NCBI GenBank assembly: GCA_016787785.1
Contig: JAEUTO010000014.1
Location: 310,001-374,000, forward strand
Length of the DNA stretch: 64,000 nt
Reading direction: 5' to 3'
Source: Bacteroidia bacterium
GTDB taxonomy: Bacteria; Bacteroidota; Bacteroidia; B-17B0; Aurantibacillaceae
The first letter of the stretch is position 1; each line of letters opens with the position of its first letter. The position numbers were made by a program, and so were the translations under genes. The notes beneath the pieces were generated by a model, which was given only the letters and a program-made list of their open reading frames with translations, made no database searches and had not been told where the DNA came from. Positions 44,772-54,911 of the stretch are shown piece after piece.

Positions 44772-46028
44772 ATGGCACTACAGGTCAATATTAACGATAT
44801 TCTCTCTCAACTTTACCATCAACGTGGTGTAGTTGAGTTTCTATTTGCAAACCGCGAGAACATTACGGTTAACGAATTATTGTCGCGCGAAGATATTTCG
44901 GCGGAACAATATCAAAAATTAAAATCACTCGATCTGATCTACGAATACGAGAATATTGTTAGTCTGAACGACGCAGTAGTATCCATGTTCGAAGATTTTA
45001 TGGAGATCGGGGAAGTAACGCCTGGCTTCATCAACGATTACATCAACGAGTTAAACCGCCATATCCGTTTCTATCAGGAAGCCCGCGAAATGCGCTTCCT
45101 GCGAAGCATCAAAAAATATTTAAAACGCATCAATGCCACGCTAACCCGCGAGATCATTAAGCTTCAAAAAAATGTAGATGATACGTACAAGAACGAAAGT
45201 AATTACCGTATCAAGCTCCAAAAATTAGAAGATTACAGGGAAAAACGTGATACCATCATCGAGTTCATCAAAAAAACTTCCGATGTTGTTGAAGACACAA
45301 GAGCATTATTTACATTAACTAACGATTCGGAGCTTTACGGAATTGTTTCTGCCTTAAAAGCAAGCTTAATTGAGAATTTAGATTACCTGATCGAGATCCA
45401 GACAGACATTACGGATTTCATTAACAAGATCATGTTCCAGATAGACGTTTACAAAAAAGCACAACGTTTAAAAGAGATCAAAGAACATGGTTCGCTTTAC
45501 TACCGCACTAATTTTAAAGAGATAGTCTCCAACATAAATACGCTTAAACACAACGGGCACAAAACGCCAAAAACTAAGATCGCCATCGAATTTTTATATA
45601 CCGACGATGGACACGTGTTGTGTAAACGCATCGCCGAAAAATACAAACTCACCCGTTTAATGGTGCGTGGTATTGCCGGCAAAATGGCCGGCGATTTTAA
45701 AGACAAAGGCTTAGAGCAACAAATAAAATTAGATACCGAAAAACTGGTGGAACGTTTTTTAGTACAAACAAAAGCTAATTTATTTGAGTACTTAATGGAT
45801 TATAAATTTCCTAAAGCCATTGGCAATGTTACGTTTGAAGACCGACTTTCTTTATTCGTTGAAATTGCCATGGAATATCAGAACGATCTTGATTTTAAAT
45901 ACCGTTTGCAATATTATGATTACAATGATACCGGAAGCGAAGTAAAAAAACGTTTAGGTTACACATTAATACTTCCCTTAAAAGATAAAGCAAAGAAAAA
46001 GGAAAAAGTGAAGAAAGAAGAAGGATAA
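44772..46028 (+). CDS. MksF/JetA-like kleisin subunit
   Basis: 418-residue protein placed first in the SMC operon. N-terminal winged-helix-like part (NDILSQLYHQRGVVEFLFAN, NELLSREDISAEQYQKLKSL), a long helical middle (REIIKLQKNVDDTYKNES) and a C-terminal part that would bind the SMC head. This order matches the kleisin (MksF/JetA) of MukBEF-like complexes, but the call rests mostly on gene position and general architecture. Ends in a Lys/Glu tail. Confidence 0.7.
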   Translation: MALQVNINDILSQLYHQRGVVEFLFANRENITVNELLSREDISAEQYQKLKSLDLIYEYENIVSLNDAVVSMFEDFMEIGEVTPGFINDYINELNRHIRFYQEAREMRFLRSIKKYLKRINATLTREIIKLQKNVDDTYKNESNYRIKLQKLEDYREKRDTIIEFIKKTSDVVEDTRALFTLTNDSELYGIVSALKASLIENLDYLIEIQTDITDFINKIMFQIDVYKKAQRLKEIKEHGSLYYRTNFKEIVSNINTLKHNGHKTPKTKIAIEFLYTDDGHVLCKRIAEKYKLTRLMVRGIAGKMAGDFKDKGLEQQIKLDTEKLVERFLVQTKANLFEYLMDYKFPKAIGNVTFEDRLSLFVEIAMEYQNDLDFKYRLQYYDYNDTGSEVKKRLGYTLILPLKDKAKKKEKVKKEEG

Positions 46029-46105
46029 ATCACCAATGATCAATGACTTCAACAAGAAATAAATAACAAAACAAGAAATTAGAAACAAGAAACACGGAAT
46101 AAAAA

Positions 46106-46714
46106 ATGTTAGCAGAAGATTTTAATTTACCAAAACAAACCCACGACATTTTTGGCATCATGGCCCGTGGAAATTTTATTTCCAGCAATGGCTCTAAAGA
46201 CGGTATGAACCGTTTATACGACATTGTAAATAATCCTGACAATTTTGATAGGTTGCAGGCTTATTTTAATGTGATACGTTACAATATTGAGCGTGGAAAC
46301 AACTTTTTCTATTTCTCAAAATTACATGAACCAAATTCGGAGCTGGAGAAAAAATTAGAACGTTTTGAACGTTATATCGATATCGTTGATCTGTTAGCCA
46401 GTATGGATAACAAGATCACTATTGGTAGCCGTTTTCGTCCCAGTGAAATTGCAGAGGAATGTAACGCCAACGTGCGTTTGAAACAAAAATTACAAAAGAT
46501 CCCATTATACCGTTCAGAAACACTTCATAATAAAGTACGCGAGATCTGCGACCTGATGAGCCGCGACTCCTACTTAGAAATGGAAGACGAAAAAACAGAA
46601 TCGTATAAAGTATTGGATTCTTACGCCTATCTATTGGACGTAATTAATTCAGTTGCCATATACGAAGATACCGGTGGTGGAAGCGATGATGCGCAAGGGC
46701 TTATCTATAATTAA
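46106..46714 (+). CDS. MksE/JetB-like subunit
   Basis: 202 residues, helical with paired winged-helix character (NGSKDGMNRLYDIVNNPDNF, SRFRPSEIAEECNANVRLKQ). Second gene between the kleisin-like and the SMC-like genes, the standard position of MksE/JetB (KITE-like). 77 bases after the first gene, 43 before the third. Confidence 0.68.
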   Translation: MLAEDFNLPKQTHDIFGIMARGNFISSNGSKDGMNRLYDIVNNPDNFDRLQAYFNVIRYNIERGNNFFYFSKLHEPNSELEKKLERFERYIDIVDLLASMDNKITIGSRFRPSEIAEECNANVRLKQKLQKIPLYRSETLHNKVREICDLMSRDSYLEMEDEKTESYKVLDSYAYLLDVINSVAIYEDTGGGSDDAQGLIYN

Positions 46715-46757
46715 TAATTGAGAATTTAAAAGTTAAAAGAGAAATAAGATTTAGAGA

Positions 46758-49700
46758 ATGGAAACTAACTGTAGAATATTAAATAGAATTGTTGAGATAA
46801 ATATCTCCAACGTAAAGTATGCCGATATTGAACTGAGCGGTAATACTTGTTTTGTTGGAACAAATAACTTTGGTAAGACCTCGTTGCAGCGTGCTATTCT
46901 GTTCTTTTATAGCGCCAATAGCCGTGGTTTGGGTATCTCGGCTTCTCAAAAACCATTTGAGGAACACTATTTCCGTTACGAGAATTCTTATTTAATATAT
47001 GAAATAGCAACAGAGGATAAAGCCTTTTTTGTAATAGTTTACCGTCACAATAAACTTGTTTTCCGTTTTGTTGATGCGCCTTATAATCCTGATTTCTTTT
47101 TCACTGCTAATGATGAAGCAATGAAAATAAAAGAGATCATCTCTAATTTTGAAAAACGTGGCATTTATATCTCTAACCAAATTGATACGTTTGAACGTTA
47201 TAGAAATATTATTTACGGAACAGAGACCGACAAACAATTGTCAAAATTCCACTTACTAAAAGGTAACGAGAAATATCAAAACATTCCAAAATCAATTACC
47301 AACGTATTCTTATCATCAAAAAGTAGTGTAGATTCTCGTTTCATAAAAGATTTTATTGCTAACTCTTTAACAACTGAAAGCAGTTCTATCAAATTAGAAC
47401 AAGTAGAACGCCAGTTACGTCAGTTCAACGAGAAGTATTCGGATATTGAGACCTATTTGAAAAAAGAGTCGCAACAGTTAATTGAGCTGATCGATAAAAA
47501 GTACGACCAGGTGCACATGCTTAAAGGTGCGCAAATGGAAATGGCCGATAAGTTAGGAAGCAGTTTACGTTTTGCAGAAACACAAAACGAATCTATTCGT
47601 GAAGCTGCTAAAAAGAAAGAAGAAGAATTGGATGCTTTAACTGCCGAACACGAAACATTAAAAGAGAATATTGAAAGCAAACAGAACGATATTCGTGAAG
47701 AGATCGGTTATTACGACCGTACCATTCGCGATGCAAACAAAAAATTAAAAGCATACAAAGAACAAAACGTTGAAGAGGCTCTTGAGAAAAATCAGGAACG
47801 TGAAAAATTACAGGTTGAATTAAATATCGCGCGTCGCGAGTACGAAAGTTTAACTTCCAATGTTGCAAGCATCGAAATGAAATACTCTACTTTAATAGAG
47901 CAATTACGTAACGATAAAAGCGCTTACATTAATAAGATCAATTCGCGCACCAGCGAGATCTTTAATCACTACAACGAATTACAATTACTTCAAAAGAACG
48001 AATACAATAAACGCGACGCGGAATTAAAACAAAAACGCGACGAGAGTTTAAACGAAGTAAATTCTGAAGTTACAGCAAAACAAATTGAATTTAACGAGCT
48101 AAAAAGCGAGGAAAAAGTTATCCGCACTACCCGTTTTTACGAGCAGGAAATAAAAGATCTTGAAAGCGAATTGGCCGAGCTCCGCGCGGTTAGCTACAAG
48201 AACAAATCTGAGCGTGCCATCAAACAAAACATTGCACAAACCATGCAACGTGAGTGGGAAGCTTTAGAGCAAAAATTAAAAAGTTCGTTAAGTAACCGCG
48301 TTAACCAAACTAACAATGAAATAATTAAGTTGAAGAACGAAATTAAAGACATTGAAGGTAAATTAAATGTGCAACACGATGCCTTTTATGGTTTCTTGGA
48401 AAAAAATGTAAAGAACTGGCATAACACTATTGGTAAAGTAGTGAACGAAAAATTATTGTTCCGTACCGATATTACGCCTGAAATGAAACAGGAAACTGCC
48501 GATACCTTATATGGCATTAGCTTGAATTTAGAAACCGTTGAAGTGGTTTCTAAATCTATTGAAGAATACCAATTTGAAAAGAACGAACGCCTTGCGGCTA
48601 TTCGCGATCTTGAAGAGTCGTTAAATGCTTTTCAAACAGCTAACAACGAAGAAAAAATGTTGGCCGCCGATAAATTTGGTAAGCAGTTAGGCGAAATGAA
48701 AGAAGATGTTAAGGTACTTACCTACTCTTTGGAATTGGCAGACAAACGCGAACATAAATTAGGCAGCGAGCTGGAAGAATGGAGACACAAAGCAGGTGTT
48801 GAAATTGAGCAATCGTTAACCGGTAACCGCCAGCGTTTAAACATTATTGAAGAAGAATTAACGCTTTTAAATAAAAAGAAAAGTAATTTACTTGCCGATT
48901 TTAATAATCAGTTCGAGAAATTAAGAATTTATAACGAAGAACGTTTAGCGGAATTAAAAGAAAGACAAGAAACCGAGATCTCTGAGTTGGAAGTTGAAAA
49001 GAAAAACCAGGTAAAAGATTACGAAGACAAAGAAGACGAACTTTCTAAAGAAAAAGACAAGAACTTTAAAAGCAAGGGTGTTGATGCCAAGCAATTAAAA
49101 GGCGTTGAGAACCGTATGAAAGAGATACAGGAAGCTTTAAAAGAAATTGAGCAGTACGCGCAAATTGTAAGCGATTACTTAAAAGATAAGCGCGAGATCT
49201 TTGATAAGATGCCTGACTTTATTCAAAAGAAAGAAGAATTTGTAAAAAGCAATAACGACCTAAACACACAGGTTGAAGAAGCCACGCGTAAATTCAACAC
49301 AAAGCGCATGGAGTTGAATAAACAAAAACGTGCTTTTGACGAAGAGTTAATTGATTTTAATAACGGTATTAATTTTTACAGCAATAATTTCCGCGAAACA
49401 CCGGTTTATACTAAGTATTCAGATATTATAGAGCGTGCAGAACCAAAACGTACCAACTATAATATTATGGATCTTTGTACTCAATTATTAAAGAACGACT
49501 CGCACTTTAACGAAGAGTATGGCGCTTTTCAGCGTTATGTCAACGAGTTTGCCGGTAAATTTAAGATCGATAATCACTTTAACTTTGTTATTCGTAACGA
49601 TGCTTCGCAAGGCGAATACGAACGTTTTGCACAAAACTTACGTTCGTTCATTAACGAGAATAAAATTGAATTATCAATTGCAGAAACCGCTACACAAATT

Positions 49701-50444
49701 GGTTTGGTAACTGATAGTATTGCCACTAAAGTAAAAGAGTTAAGCGGACAAAAGGATAAGATCCAGCACATTATTACCTTAATTGCCGAAGATTTTAAGA
49801 AAGCAGAATTTGAAGAAAGCAAGTTAATTGAGTTCATTAAAATTCGTTTAGAAGAATCGGACAACAAGGTTTACAAATTATTAAAACGCGTACAGGAATT
49901 CCGCGAAGAGAACGGTTTGGTTTACAACGAAGGATTATTTAATACCGACTTTGCAACCGGCCAAAAACGCGAGATCAGCGGCCGCGCCGTAAAATTATTA
50001 GACCAGTTAAGCTCTGCTATTAAAGAACAAGAGCAGGAAGAAATTCGTTTACAGGATCTTTTTGAGTTGAAGTTCAACATTAAAGAAGGTATGAACGAAA
50101 CCGGCTGGACACATAAAATTGACAGCATTGGAAGTACCGGAACAGATATTTTGGTGAAAGCAATTATTTACATTACCCTACTCCACGTATTTATAAAAGA
50201 ATCGTCGCATCGCAGCAGTAAAGACTTTAAAGTACACTGTATCATTGACGAGGTTGGACAGATCTCTGCCCACTACTTACGTGAGTTATTACGCTTTGCA
50301 AAGAACCGGAACATTATGATGATCAACGGTCTCCCAAATAAATCAGGATTGGAGAGCCATTATAAATATACTTATCAATTCCGTAGAGAAGAAAATAACA
50401 ACGTTAGGATCTTCCCAAGTATTGTAACAGAAGTGGAAGCGTAA
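46758..50444 (+). CDS. SMC-like ATPase, MksB/JetC family
   Basis: 1,228 residues. N-terminal ATPase half with Walker A GTNNFGKTS (Lys40), long coiled coil about 220-540, hinge about 540-600 (WHNTIGKVVNEKLLF, TLYGISLNLE, as in MukB/JetC), second coiled coil about 600-900, and a C-terminal half with signature GSTGTD (1,125-1,130) and Walker B HCIIDEVGQIS (Asp1164, Glu1165). Both catalytic halves look intact. It would act as a dimer with the two upstream proteins in DNA loop extrusion or plasmid recognition. Confidence 0.85.
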   Translation: METNCRILNRIVEINISNVKYADIELSGNTCFVGTNNFGKTSLQRAILFFYSANSRGLGISASQKPFEEHYFRYENSYLIYEIATEDKAFFVIVYRHNKLVFRFVDAPYNPDFFFTANDEAMKIKEIISNFEKRGIYISNQIDTFERYRNIIYGTETDKQLSKFHLLKGNEKYQNIPKSITNVFLSSKSSVDSRFIKDFIANSLTTESSSIKLEQVERQLRQFNEKYSDIETYLKKESQQLIELIDKKYDQVHMLKGAQMEMADKLGSSLRFAETQNESIREAAKKKEEELDALTAEHETLKENIESKQNDIREEIGYYDRTIRDANKKLKAYKEQNVEEALEKNQEREKLQVELNIARREYESLTSNVASIEMKYSTLIEQLRNDKSAYINKINSRTSEIFNHYNELQLLQKNEYNKRDAELKQKRDESLNEVNSEVTAKQIEFNELKSEEKVIRTTRFYEQEIKDLESELAELRAVSYKNKSERAIKQNIAQTMQREWEALEQKLKSSLSNRVNQTNNEIIKLKNEIKDIEGKLNVQHDAFYGFLEKNVKNWHNTIGKVVNEKLLFRTDITPEMKQETADTLYGISLNLETVEVVSKSIEEYQFEKNERLAAIRDLEESLNAFQTANNEEKMLAADKFGKQLGEMKEDVKVLTYSLELADKREHKLGSELEEWRHKAGVEIEQSLTGNRQRLNIIEEELTLLNKKKSNLLADFNNQFEKLRIYNEERLAELKERQETEISELEVEKKNQVKDYEDKEDELSKEKDKNFKSKGVDAKQLKGVENRMKEIQEALKEIEQYAQIVSDYLKDKREIFDKMPDFIQKKEEFVKSNNDLNTQVEEATRKFNTKRMELNKQKRAFDEELIDFNNGINFYSNNFRETPVYTKYSDIIERAEPKRTNYNIMDLCTQLLKNDSHFNEEYGAFQRYVNEFAGKFKIDNHFNFVIRNDASQGEYERFAQNLRSFINENKIELSIAETATQIGLVTDSIATKVKELSGQKDKIQHIITLIAEDFKKAEFEESKLIEFIKIRLEESDNKVYKLLKRVQEFREENGLVYNEGLFNTDFATGQKREISGRAVKLLDQLSSAIKEQEQEEIRLQDLFELKFNIKEGMNETGWTHKIDSIGSTGTDILVKAIIYITLLHVFIKESSHRSSKDFKVHCIIDEVGQISAHYLRELLRFAKNRNIMMINGLPNKSGLESHYKYTYQFRREENNNVRIFPSIVTEVEA

Positions 50445-50467
50445 CCATAAAACTTAAAGAATAAAAT

Positions 50468-51166
50468 ATGAAAAAAGTAAGCGTTGCCCTTTTTATTGTT
50501 GTTGTATTGTGTAGCTTTAATTTTTTGACAGACCCATGCAGCTCGATCGTTTTTTTTAAAGAGGGAACAATGACAGTCATGACATCTTACAACGATGATG
50601 GAAAAGTAACTGGCACAACAAAAACCACCTATTCAAAACTACTAAAAGCTGCTAGCGGATCTACGGTTACCGCTAATCAAGAGAATTACGACAAAAAAGG
50701 TAAATTAAGCACAAAAAGTGAATTTAGTATTAAATGTGTTAAGGGTATTCTTTACTTTGACATGAAAATGATGATGCCTCAGCAACAAGCTGAAGCCTAC
50801 AAAGACTTTGAAGTGACTGTAGAAGGAGCGGATAAAGAAATACCTTCTGAGTTTGTTGTTGGCAGCAACCTAAAAGACGCTGATATCAAATTTACCTTTA
50901 AGACAAAAGATGGCGCTGAAATGCCTATGATGAAGATGAACATAAAAGTTACAAACCGAAAAATTGAAGCAAAGGAAAATATTACTTGTGCTGCAGGAAC
51001 CTATGAATGCTATAAAATATCCGAAGATGTAGAAGTAAAATCAATGTTTACAATAAAAGCTAAGAGTATTAATTGGTTTAGTAAGGAAGTGGGTAATGTA
51101 AAAACTGAAAGCTATAAAGAAAATGGCAAATTCGTAAGCAAAAGCGAATTAACTGAAATAAAATGA
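50468..51166 (+). CDS. TapB/DUF3108-like secreted protein
   Basis: 232 residues; N-terminal signal MKKVSVALFIVVVLCSFNFL. The repeating strands (MTVMTSYNDDGKVTGTTKTT, INWFSKEVGNVKTESYKENG) resemble DUF3108/TapB-like beta proteins. Function unknown. It follows the SMC-like gene by 23 bases on the same strand, but has no JetD-like features, so I regard it as a neighbour rather than a subunit. Confidence 0.65.
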   Translation: MKKVSVALFIVVVLCSFNFLTDPCSSIVFFKEGTMTVMTSYNDDGKVTGTTKTTYSKLLKAASGSTVTANQENYDKKGKLSTKSEFSIKCVKGILYFDMKMMMPQQQAEAYKDFEVTVEGADKEIPSEFVVGSNLKDADIKFTFKTKDGAEMPMMKMNIKVTNRKIEAKENITCAAGTYECYKISEDVEVKSMFTIKAKSINWFSKEVGNVKTESYKENGKFVSKSELTEIK

Positions 51167-51325
51167 TCATTACATCTTAATTTTAAAGATCCTTATTTAT
51201 CAAAAAAAATTAGCTAATAATACAAGATCATAAAAATAGTTTGTCCACTAAGAAAAATATGACGCTCCCGCTACGAAGGATGTGTAATCTGTCGGCATAT
51301 TTATAAACTAAACAATAAAAGTAAC

Positions 51326-51408
51326 ATGAAAACAAAACACCTCCTTTTCATCATGCTTTTAGTAATACGCAGGACGAATATGTTTTTATAAACCCTTTAC
51401 TAAACTAA
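51326..51408 (+). pseudogene. Remnant of a small secreted protein gene
   Basis: ATG at 51,326 begins a signal-peptide-like MKTKHLLFIMLL, then the frame breaks and stops at 51,389-51,391. In the next frame 51,361-51,408 reads SNTQDEYVFINPLLN and a stop. This fits an internal deletion joining the first and last parts of a gene. It ends 1 base before the next start codon. Only a short sequence supports this. Confidence 0.35.
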
Positions 51409-51409
51409 A

Positions 51410-51973
51410 ATGCTTGAATTCATAAAACAACCCTGGGCCTGGTATGTTGCCGGAGCTTTGATAGGCTTAACGGTGCCAACATTATTAATACTCGGAAATA
51501 AAACATTTGGTATTTCTTCTTCGCTGCGTCACATTTGCGCAGCTTGTTTCCCATCTAACATTAGCTATTTTAAATACAACTGGAAAAAAGAAGCCTGGAA
51601 TTTATTTTTTGTTGCTGGCGTTTTAATTGGCGCTTTTATTGCTAGCACTTTTTTAAAAGATCCAAACGGGTTTGTGGTTGCTGAAAAAACTAAAACTGCT
51701 TTGCAGCAAAATAATGTAAACGACTTTGCACACATTGCGCCTACTGATATTTTTAGTTGGGAAAGTATTTTAACGCTGAGAGGTTTTATTTTTATTGTTG
51801 TGGGAGGATTCCTGGTTGGTTTTGGAACCCGTTACGCTGGCGGTTGCACCAGTGGGCACTCCATTATGGGACTTTCTAATTTGCAAATACCTTCATTAAT
51901 TGCAACTATTTGTTTTATGGCTGGGGGCATTTTTGTTACCTGGTTTGTATTACCTCTAATTTTAAATTTTTAA
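51410..51973 (+). CDS. YeeE/YedE family sulfur transporter, half 1
   Basis: 187 residues with several membrane helices. GFGTRYAGGCTSGHSIMGLS contains the conserved Cys of the YeeE/YedE (thiosulfate uptake) family. In the split form two half-size proteins make the pore; the second half follows after one base. Confidence 0.85.
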   Translation: MLEFIKQPWAWYVAGALIGLTVPTLLILGNKTFGISSSLRHICAACFPSNISYFKYNWKKEAWNLFFVAGVLIGAFIASTFLKDPNGFVVAEKTKTALQQNNVNDFAHIAPTDIFSWESILTLRGFIFIVVGGFLVGFGTRYAGGCTSGHSIMGLSNLQIPSLIATICFMAGGIFVTWFVLPLILNF

Positions 51974-51974
51974 T

Positions 51975-52469
51975 ATGGCAAAGAATAGTAGTACACAAGA
52001 AGTATCCGATGAATTTAAATCCGTAACGGAAACTAATTCTACCAATGAATTTAGTTTAGCTAAGAATCTAAAGTTTCTTTTGGTTGGCGTTTTTTTTGGT
52101 ATCGTTTTTGTAAAGGCCGAAATAATAAGTTGGTTCAGGATCCAGGAAATGTTTCGTTTCCATTCCTTTCATATGTACGGCGTTATTGGAACAGCGGTTG
52201 TTGTTGGCGTCATATCTGTTTTCATCATTAAACGTTTTAAAATAAAAACTATTTCTGGAGATGAAATTAAGATCGAACCAAAAACATTTAATAAAGGACA
52301 GATCTATGGTGGTTTACTATTTGGTTTTGGCTGGGCGCTAACAGGTGCTTGTCCCGGGCCTTTATTTGCTCAAATAGGCAGCGGATTAACAGTAGTTATT
52401 GTAACATTTTTAAGTGCTGTTTTTGGCACATGGATGTATGGTTATTTAAAAGATAAATTGCCGCATTAG
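51975..52469 (+). CDS. YeeE/YedE family sulfur transporter, half 2 (DUF6691)
   Basis: 164 residues; a polar 30-residue N-terminus, then membrane helices with GFGWALTGACPGPLFAQIG, the partner Cys motif. Pairs with the preceding half-transporter, most likely importing thiosulfate or another sulfur species. Confidence 0.83.
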   Translation: MAKNSSTQEVSDEFKSVTETNSTNEFSLAKNLKFLLVGVFFGIVFVKAEIISWFRIQEMFRFHSFHMYGVIGTAVVVGVISVFIIKRFKIKTISGDEIKIEPKTFNKGQIYGGLLFGFGWALTGACPGPLFAQIGSGLTVVIVTFLSAVFGTWMYGYLKDKLPH

Positions 52470-52493
52470 TATTAAAACAAACTGTTTAATATC

Positions 52494-54794
52494 TTAAATC
52501 CTAACGCCAATTAAAGTTACATCATCCACCTGCTCCAAGCTGCCGATCCATTCCAGGAAAGTTTTCTCTAAAAGTTCTTTCTGTTTTTGCATCGGCAAAC
52601 TAGCGTTGGCGGCCAGCAATTCCCGTAATTTTTTGCTCATAAATTTCTTGCCTTTTGGGCCACCAAACTGATCGGCAAAACCATCCGTTAAGGTATAAAC
52701 AACATCGCCTTCCTTTAATTCGATCTCTTCCTGCGAAAAAGAAATATGTTGCAGATCGTGTTTACCAAGCGGCATTTTATCACATGCAATTTCAATAGCC
52801 TTGTTTCCTCGCACCAGCCAAATAGGATTGTTTGCGGAAGAAGTAAATAGTTTTTTATTCTTAAAATCGTAAACTGTTAAACTGGCATCCATGCCATCTT
52901 TACCACCATCTTTACTTCCATCTTTACTTAAGCGTTTAATGATAGTTTGGCGGGTGGTGTTAAAGATCTCGGCAGGTTGGTTATGATGCTCAATCGCTTT
53001 CTCAAGACTGGTAATATTCAGTAAACTCATAATAGCGCCAGGCACGCCATGTCCTGTGCTATCAGCCGTAACCAAAGCAAAATTACCATTGTTTAATTTA
53101 CCAGCCCAATAAAAATCACCGCTTACTACATCTTTTGGTTTAAAGAAGATAAAATAATCTTGCAAATTCTCATCCAATGTTTCTTTGGTCGCTAAAAAAC
53201 TGCGCTGTATTCTTTCAGCGTAGTTGATGCTGTCTGTAATTTCTTTGTGTTTTTCTTCTACCAAATGTTTTTGTTGTTCTACTTCGGATTTTTGTTTTTC
53301 TATTATCTTATTGGTTCTTTTGCTTTTACTTAAGTTCATTAAAATATAAACGGCAAAAGCCAACAATAATATGGCACCAACAATAAAAATATTACGAAGT
53401 TGTTTTTGTTGTTCAAGTTCCTTTGCTTTTTTTTGAGCCTCAACGGTCTGAAGCTGTTTATCTTTATTCAGGATCTCTACCTGTTTCTTTTGCGATTCGC
53501 TTTCGGCTTCCTTTTCCTTTAATTGCAAATTGGTTTGCGTGAGATCTAATTTCCTCAAAGCATTATCTTTTTCGAGTAAAATTATGGCTTGTTTACGTTT
53601 CTCGATCTCCACCTGGTTCATAGACTGTTGTTTTATGAATTCTGCTTTTGTTAAGGCCTCTTTTTTTTCGAAATCAAATTCAATTTGCCGTTGTAAAAGT
53701 TCTTTTTCATTGGAAACACTAAACAAAGAATCTTTTATCCTAACACTCTCCTTATAGTTTTCCAGGCTTAATTTATACTGTCCCGTCTCATTATACAAAA
53801 TTGATAAACTCTTATGTACTTCTTTTTTTAAGTTTAAAGTTTTAGATCTGTTGGCAAAATCCAGCGCCAGTAATTGCATTTTTTCTGCCGTGGCATAATC
53901 TTTAAGCTCATAATAGACATCTCCCATGATATTATATGCATAGGATAAACCCTTGTCGTTTTTCAGCACCTCATGCATATCCCTGGCAAGTTTTAAGTTT
54001 TCCAGTGCAGATTCGTATTGCTTAAGCTTTAACTTTAAAGCACCAATGGTCTCATAGTTGTTAGCGAGATATTCTTTATCTCCGAGCTTTTTATTAATGA
54101 TCATTGCTTTTTCAAAATACTCTAAAGCCAAAGTATATTCTTTTTTATCTGAATAAACATTGCCAATACAAACTATATTAAGCGCCTCGCCGCGTTCGGC
54201 CTTTATTTCTTTATTAACAATCAGGGCTTTGTTGTAAAATTCCAGAGCTTTGATATTATTGCCCGTTGCATTATAGATGGCGCCGATATTACCCGCGTAT
54301 CCGGCTATGGATTTCTTCAAGCCGAGAGACTCATATATTTTAAAAGCCTTTAAAAAATATTCGAGTGACTTTGGGAAGAGATCTCGCTGATAATATATAT
54401 TTCCCATTGTGCCATATACTATAGCCAACTGGCTTTGATTCTTATTATTTATAAAATATTTTTCCGCAACCTCAAGAGCCACCATGGCCTCATCAAATTT
54501 GTTTAATTTAAAGAGCGTGACTCCCAAATCAGTATAATAAAAAATAAAACCCTGTTTATAATTTAATTTCTGGCAAAGTGCCAGCATTTCCTTCATAGTA
54601 GCAACATATTCATCGGTACGCTTTGCTTTCCTAAGTAAAATAGAGGTATTAAAAAGCAAAAGTACACGGTTGGTATCTTGCTTCATTGTTTTAAGCACTG
54701 CAAACGACGAGTCTATTTTTTTTTGCTGCTCGGGAGTTTGAGCTGAACCAGCAAAACAAATAAGCACAAAAATTAAGAAGGCGGGTATTTTCAT
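52494..54794 (-). CDS. TPR sensor with SpoIIE/PP2C phosphatase domain
   Basis: 766 residues. A signal peptide (FAGSAQ), about seven TPR units (residues 60-360: ALEFYNKALIVNKEIKAERG and similar), a coiled coil, a membrane segment (IFIVGAILLLAFAVYILMNL) and a C-terminal PP2C-type phosphatase (KPKDVVSGDFYWAG, VTADSTGHGVPGAIMSLLN, LTDGFADQFGG). Dephosphorylates Ser/Thr of an anti-sigma-factor antagonist or similar partner in family members. The partner is not encoded nearby. Confidence 0.88.
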   Translation of the reverse strand: MKIPAFLIFVLICFAGSAQTPEQQKKIDSSFAVLKTMKQDTNRVLLLFNTSILLRKAKRTDEYVATMKEMLALCQKLNYKQGFIFYYTDLGVTLFKLNKFDEAMVALEVAEKYFINNKNQSQLAIVYGTMGNIYYQRDLFPKSLEYFLKAFKIYESLGLKKSIAGYAGNIGAIYNATGNNIKALEFYNKALIVNKEIKAERGEALNIVCIGNVYSDKKEYTLALEYFEKAMIINKKLGDKEYLANNYETIGALKLKLKQYESALENLKLARDMHEVLKNDKGLSYAYNIMGDVYYELKDYATAEKMQLLALDFANRSKTLNLKKEVHKSLSILYNETGQYKLSLENYKESVRIKDSLFSVSNEKELLQRQIEFDFEKKEALTKAEFIKQQSMNQVEIEKRKQAIILLEKDNALRKLDLTQTNLQLKEKEAESESQKKQVEILNKDKQLQTVEAQKKAKELEQQKQLRNIFIVGAILLLAFAVYILMNLSKSKRTNKIIEKQKSEVEQQKHLVEEKHKEITDSINYAERIQRSFLATKETLDENLQDYFIFFKPKDVVSGDFYWAGKLNNGNFALVTADSTGHGVPGAIMSLLNITSLEKAIEHHNQPAEIFNTTRQTIIKRLSKDGSKDGGKDGMDASLTVYDFKNKKLFTSSANNPIWLVRGNKAIEIACDKMPLGKHDLQHISFSQEEIELKEGDVVYTLTDGFADQFGGPKGKKFMSKKLRELLAANASLPMQKQKELLEKTFLEWIGSLEQVDDVTLIGVRI

Positions 54795-54911
54795 TCTACA
54801 GTAAATATAAAAACATTTATATAAAAAACTCGTCTAAATATTTAGAAACAGATATTAGGCATTAAAACAAAGTAAAACCGTATTTTTATTGTAAATTCTT
54901 GAGCAAAAAAA

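Noticed and set aside
50468-51166. Possible JetD/MksG subunit after the SMC gene
   Set aside because: Signal peptide and beta-strand repeats fit a secreted DUF3108-like protein; no TOPRIM or nuclease motif.
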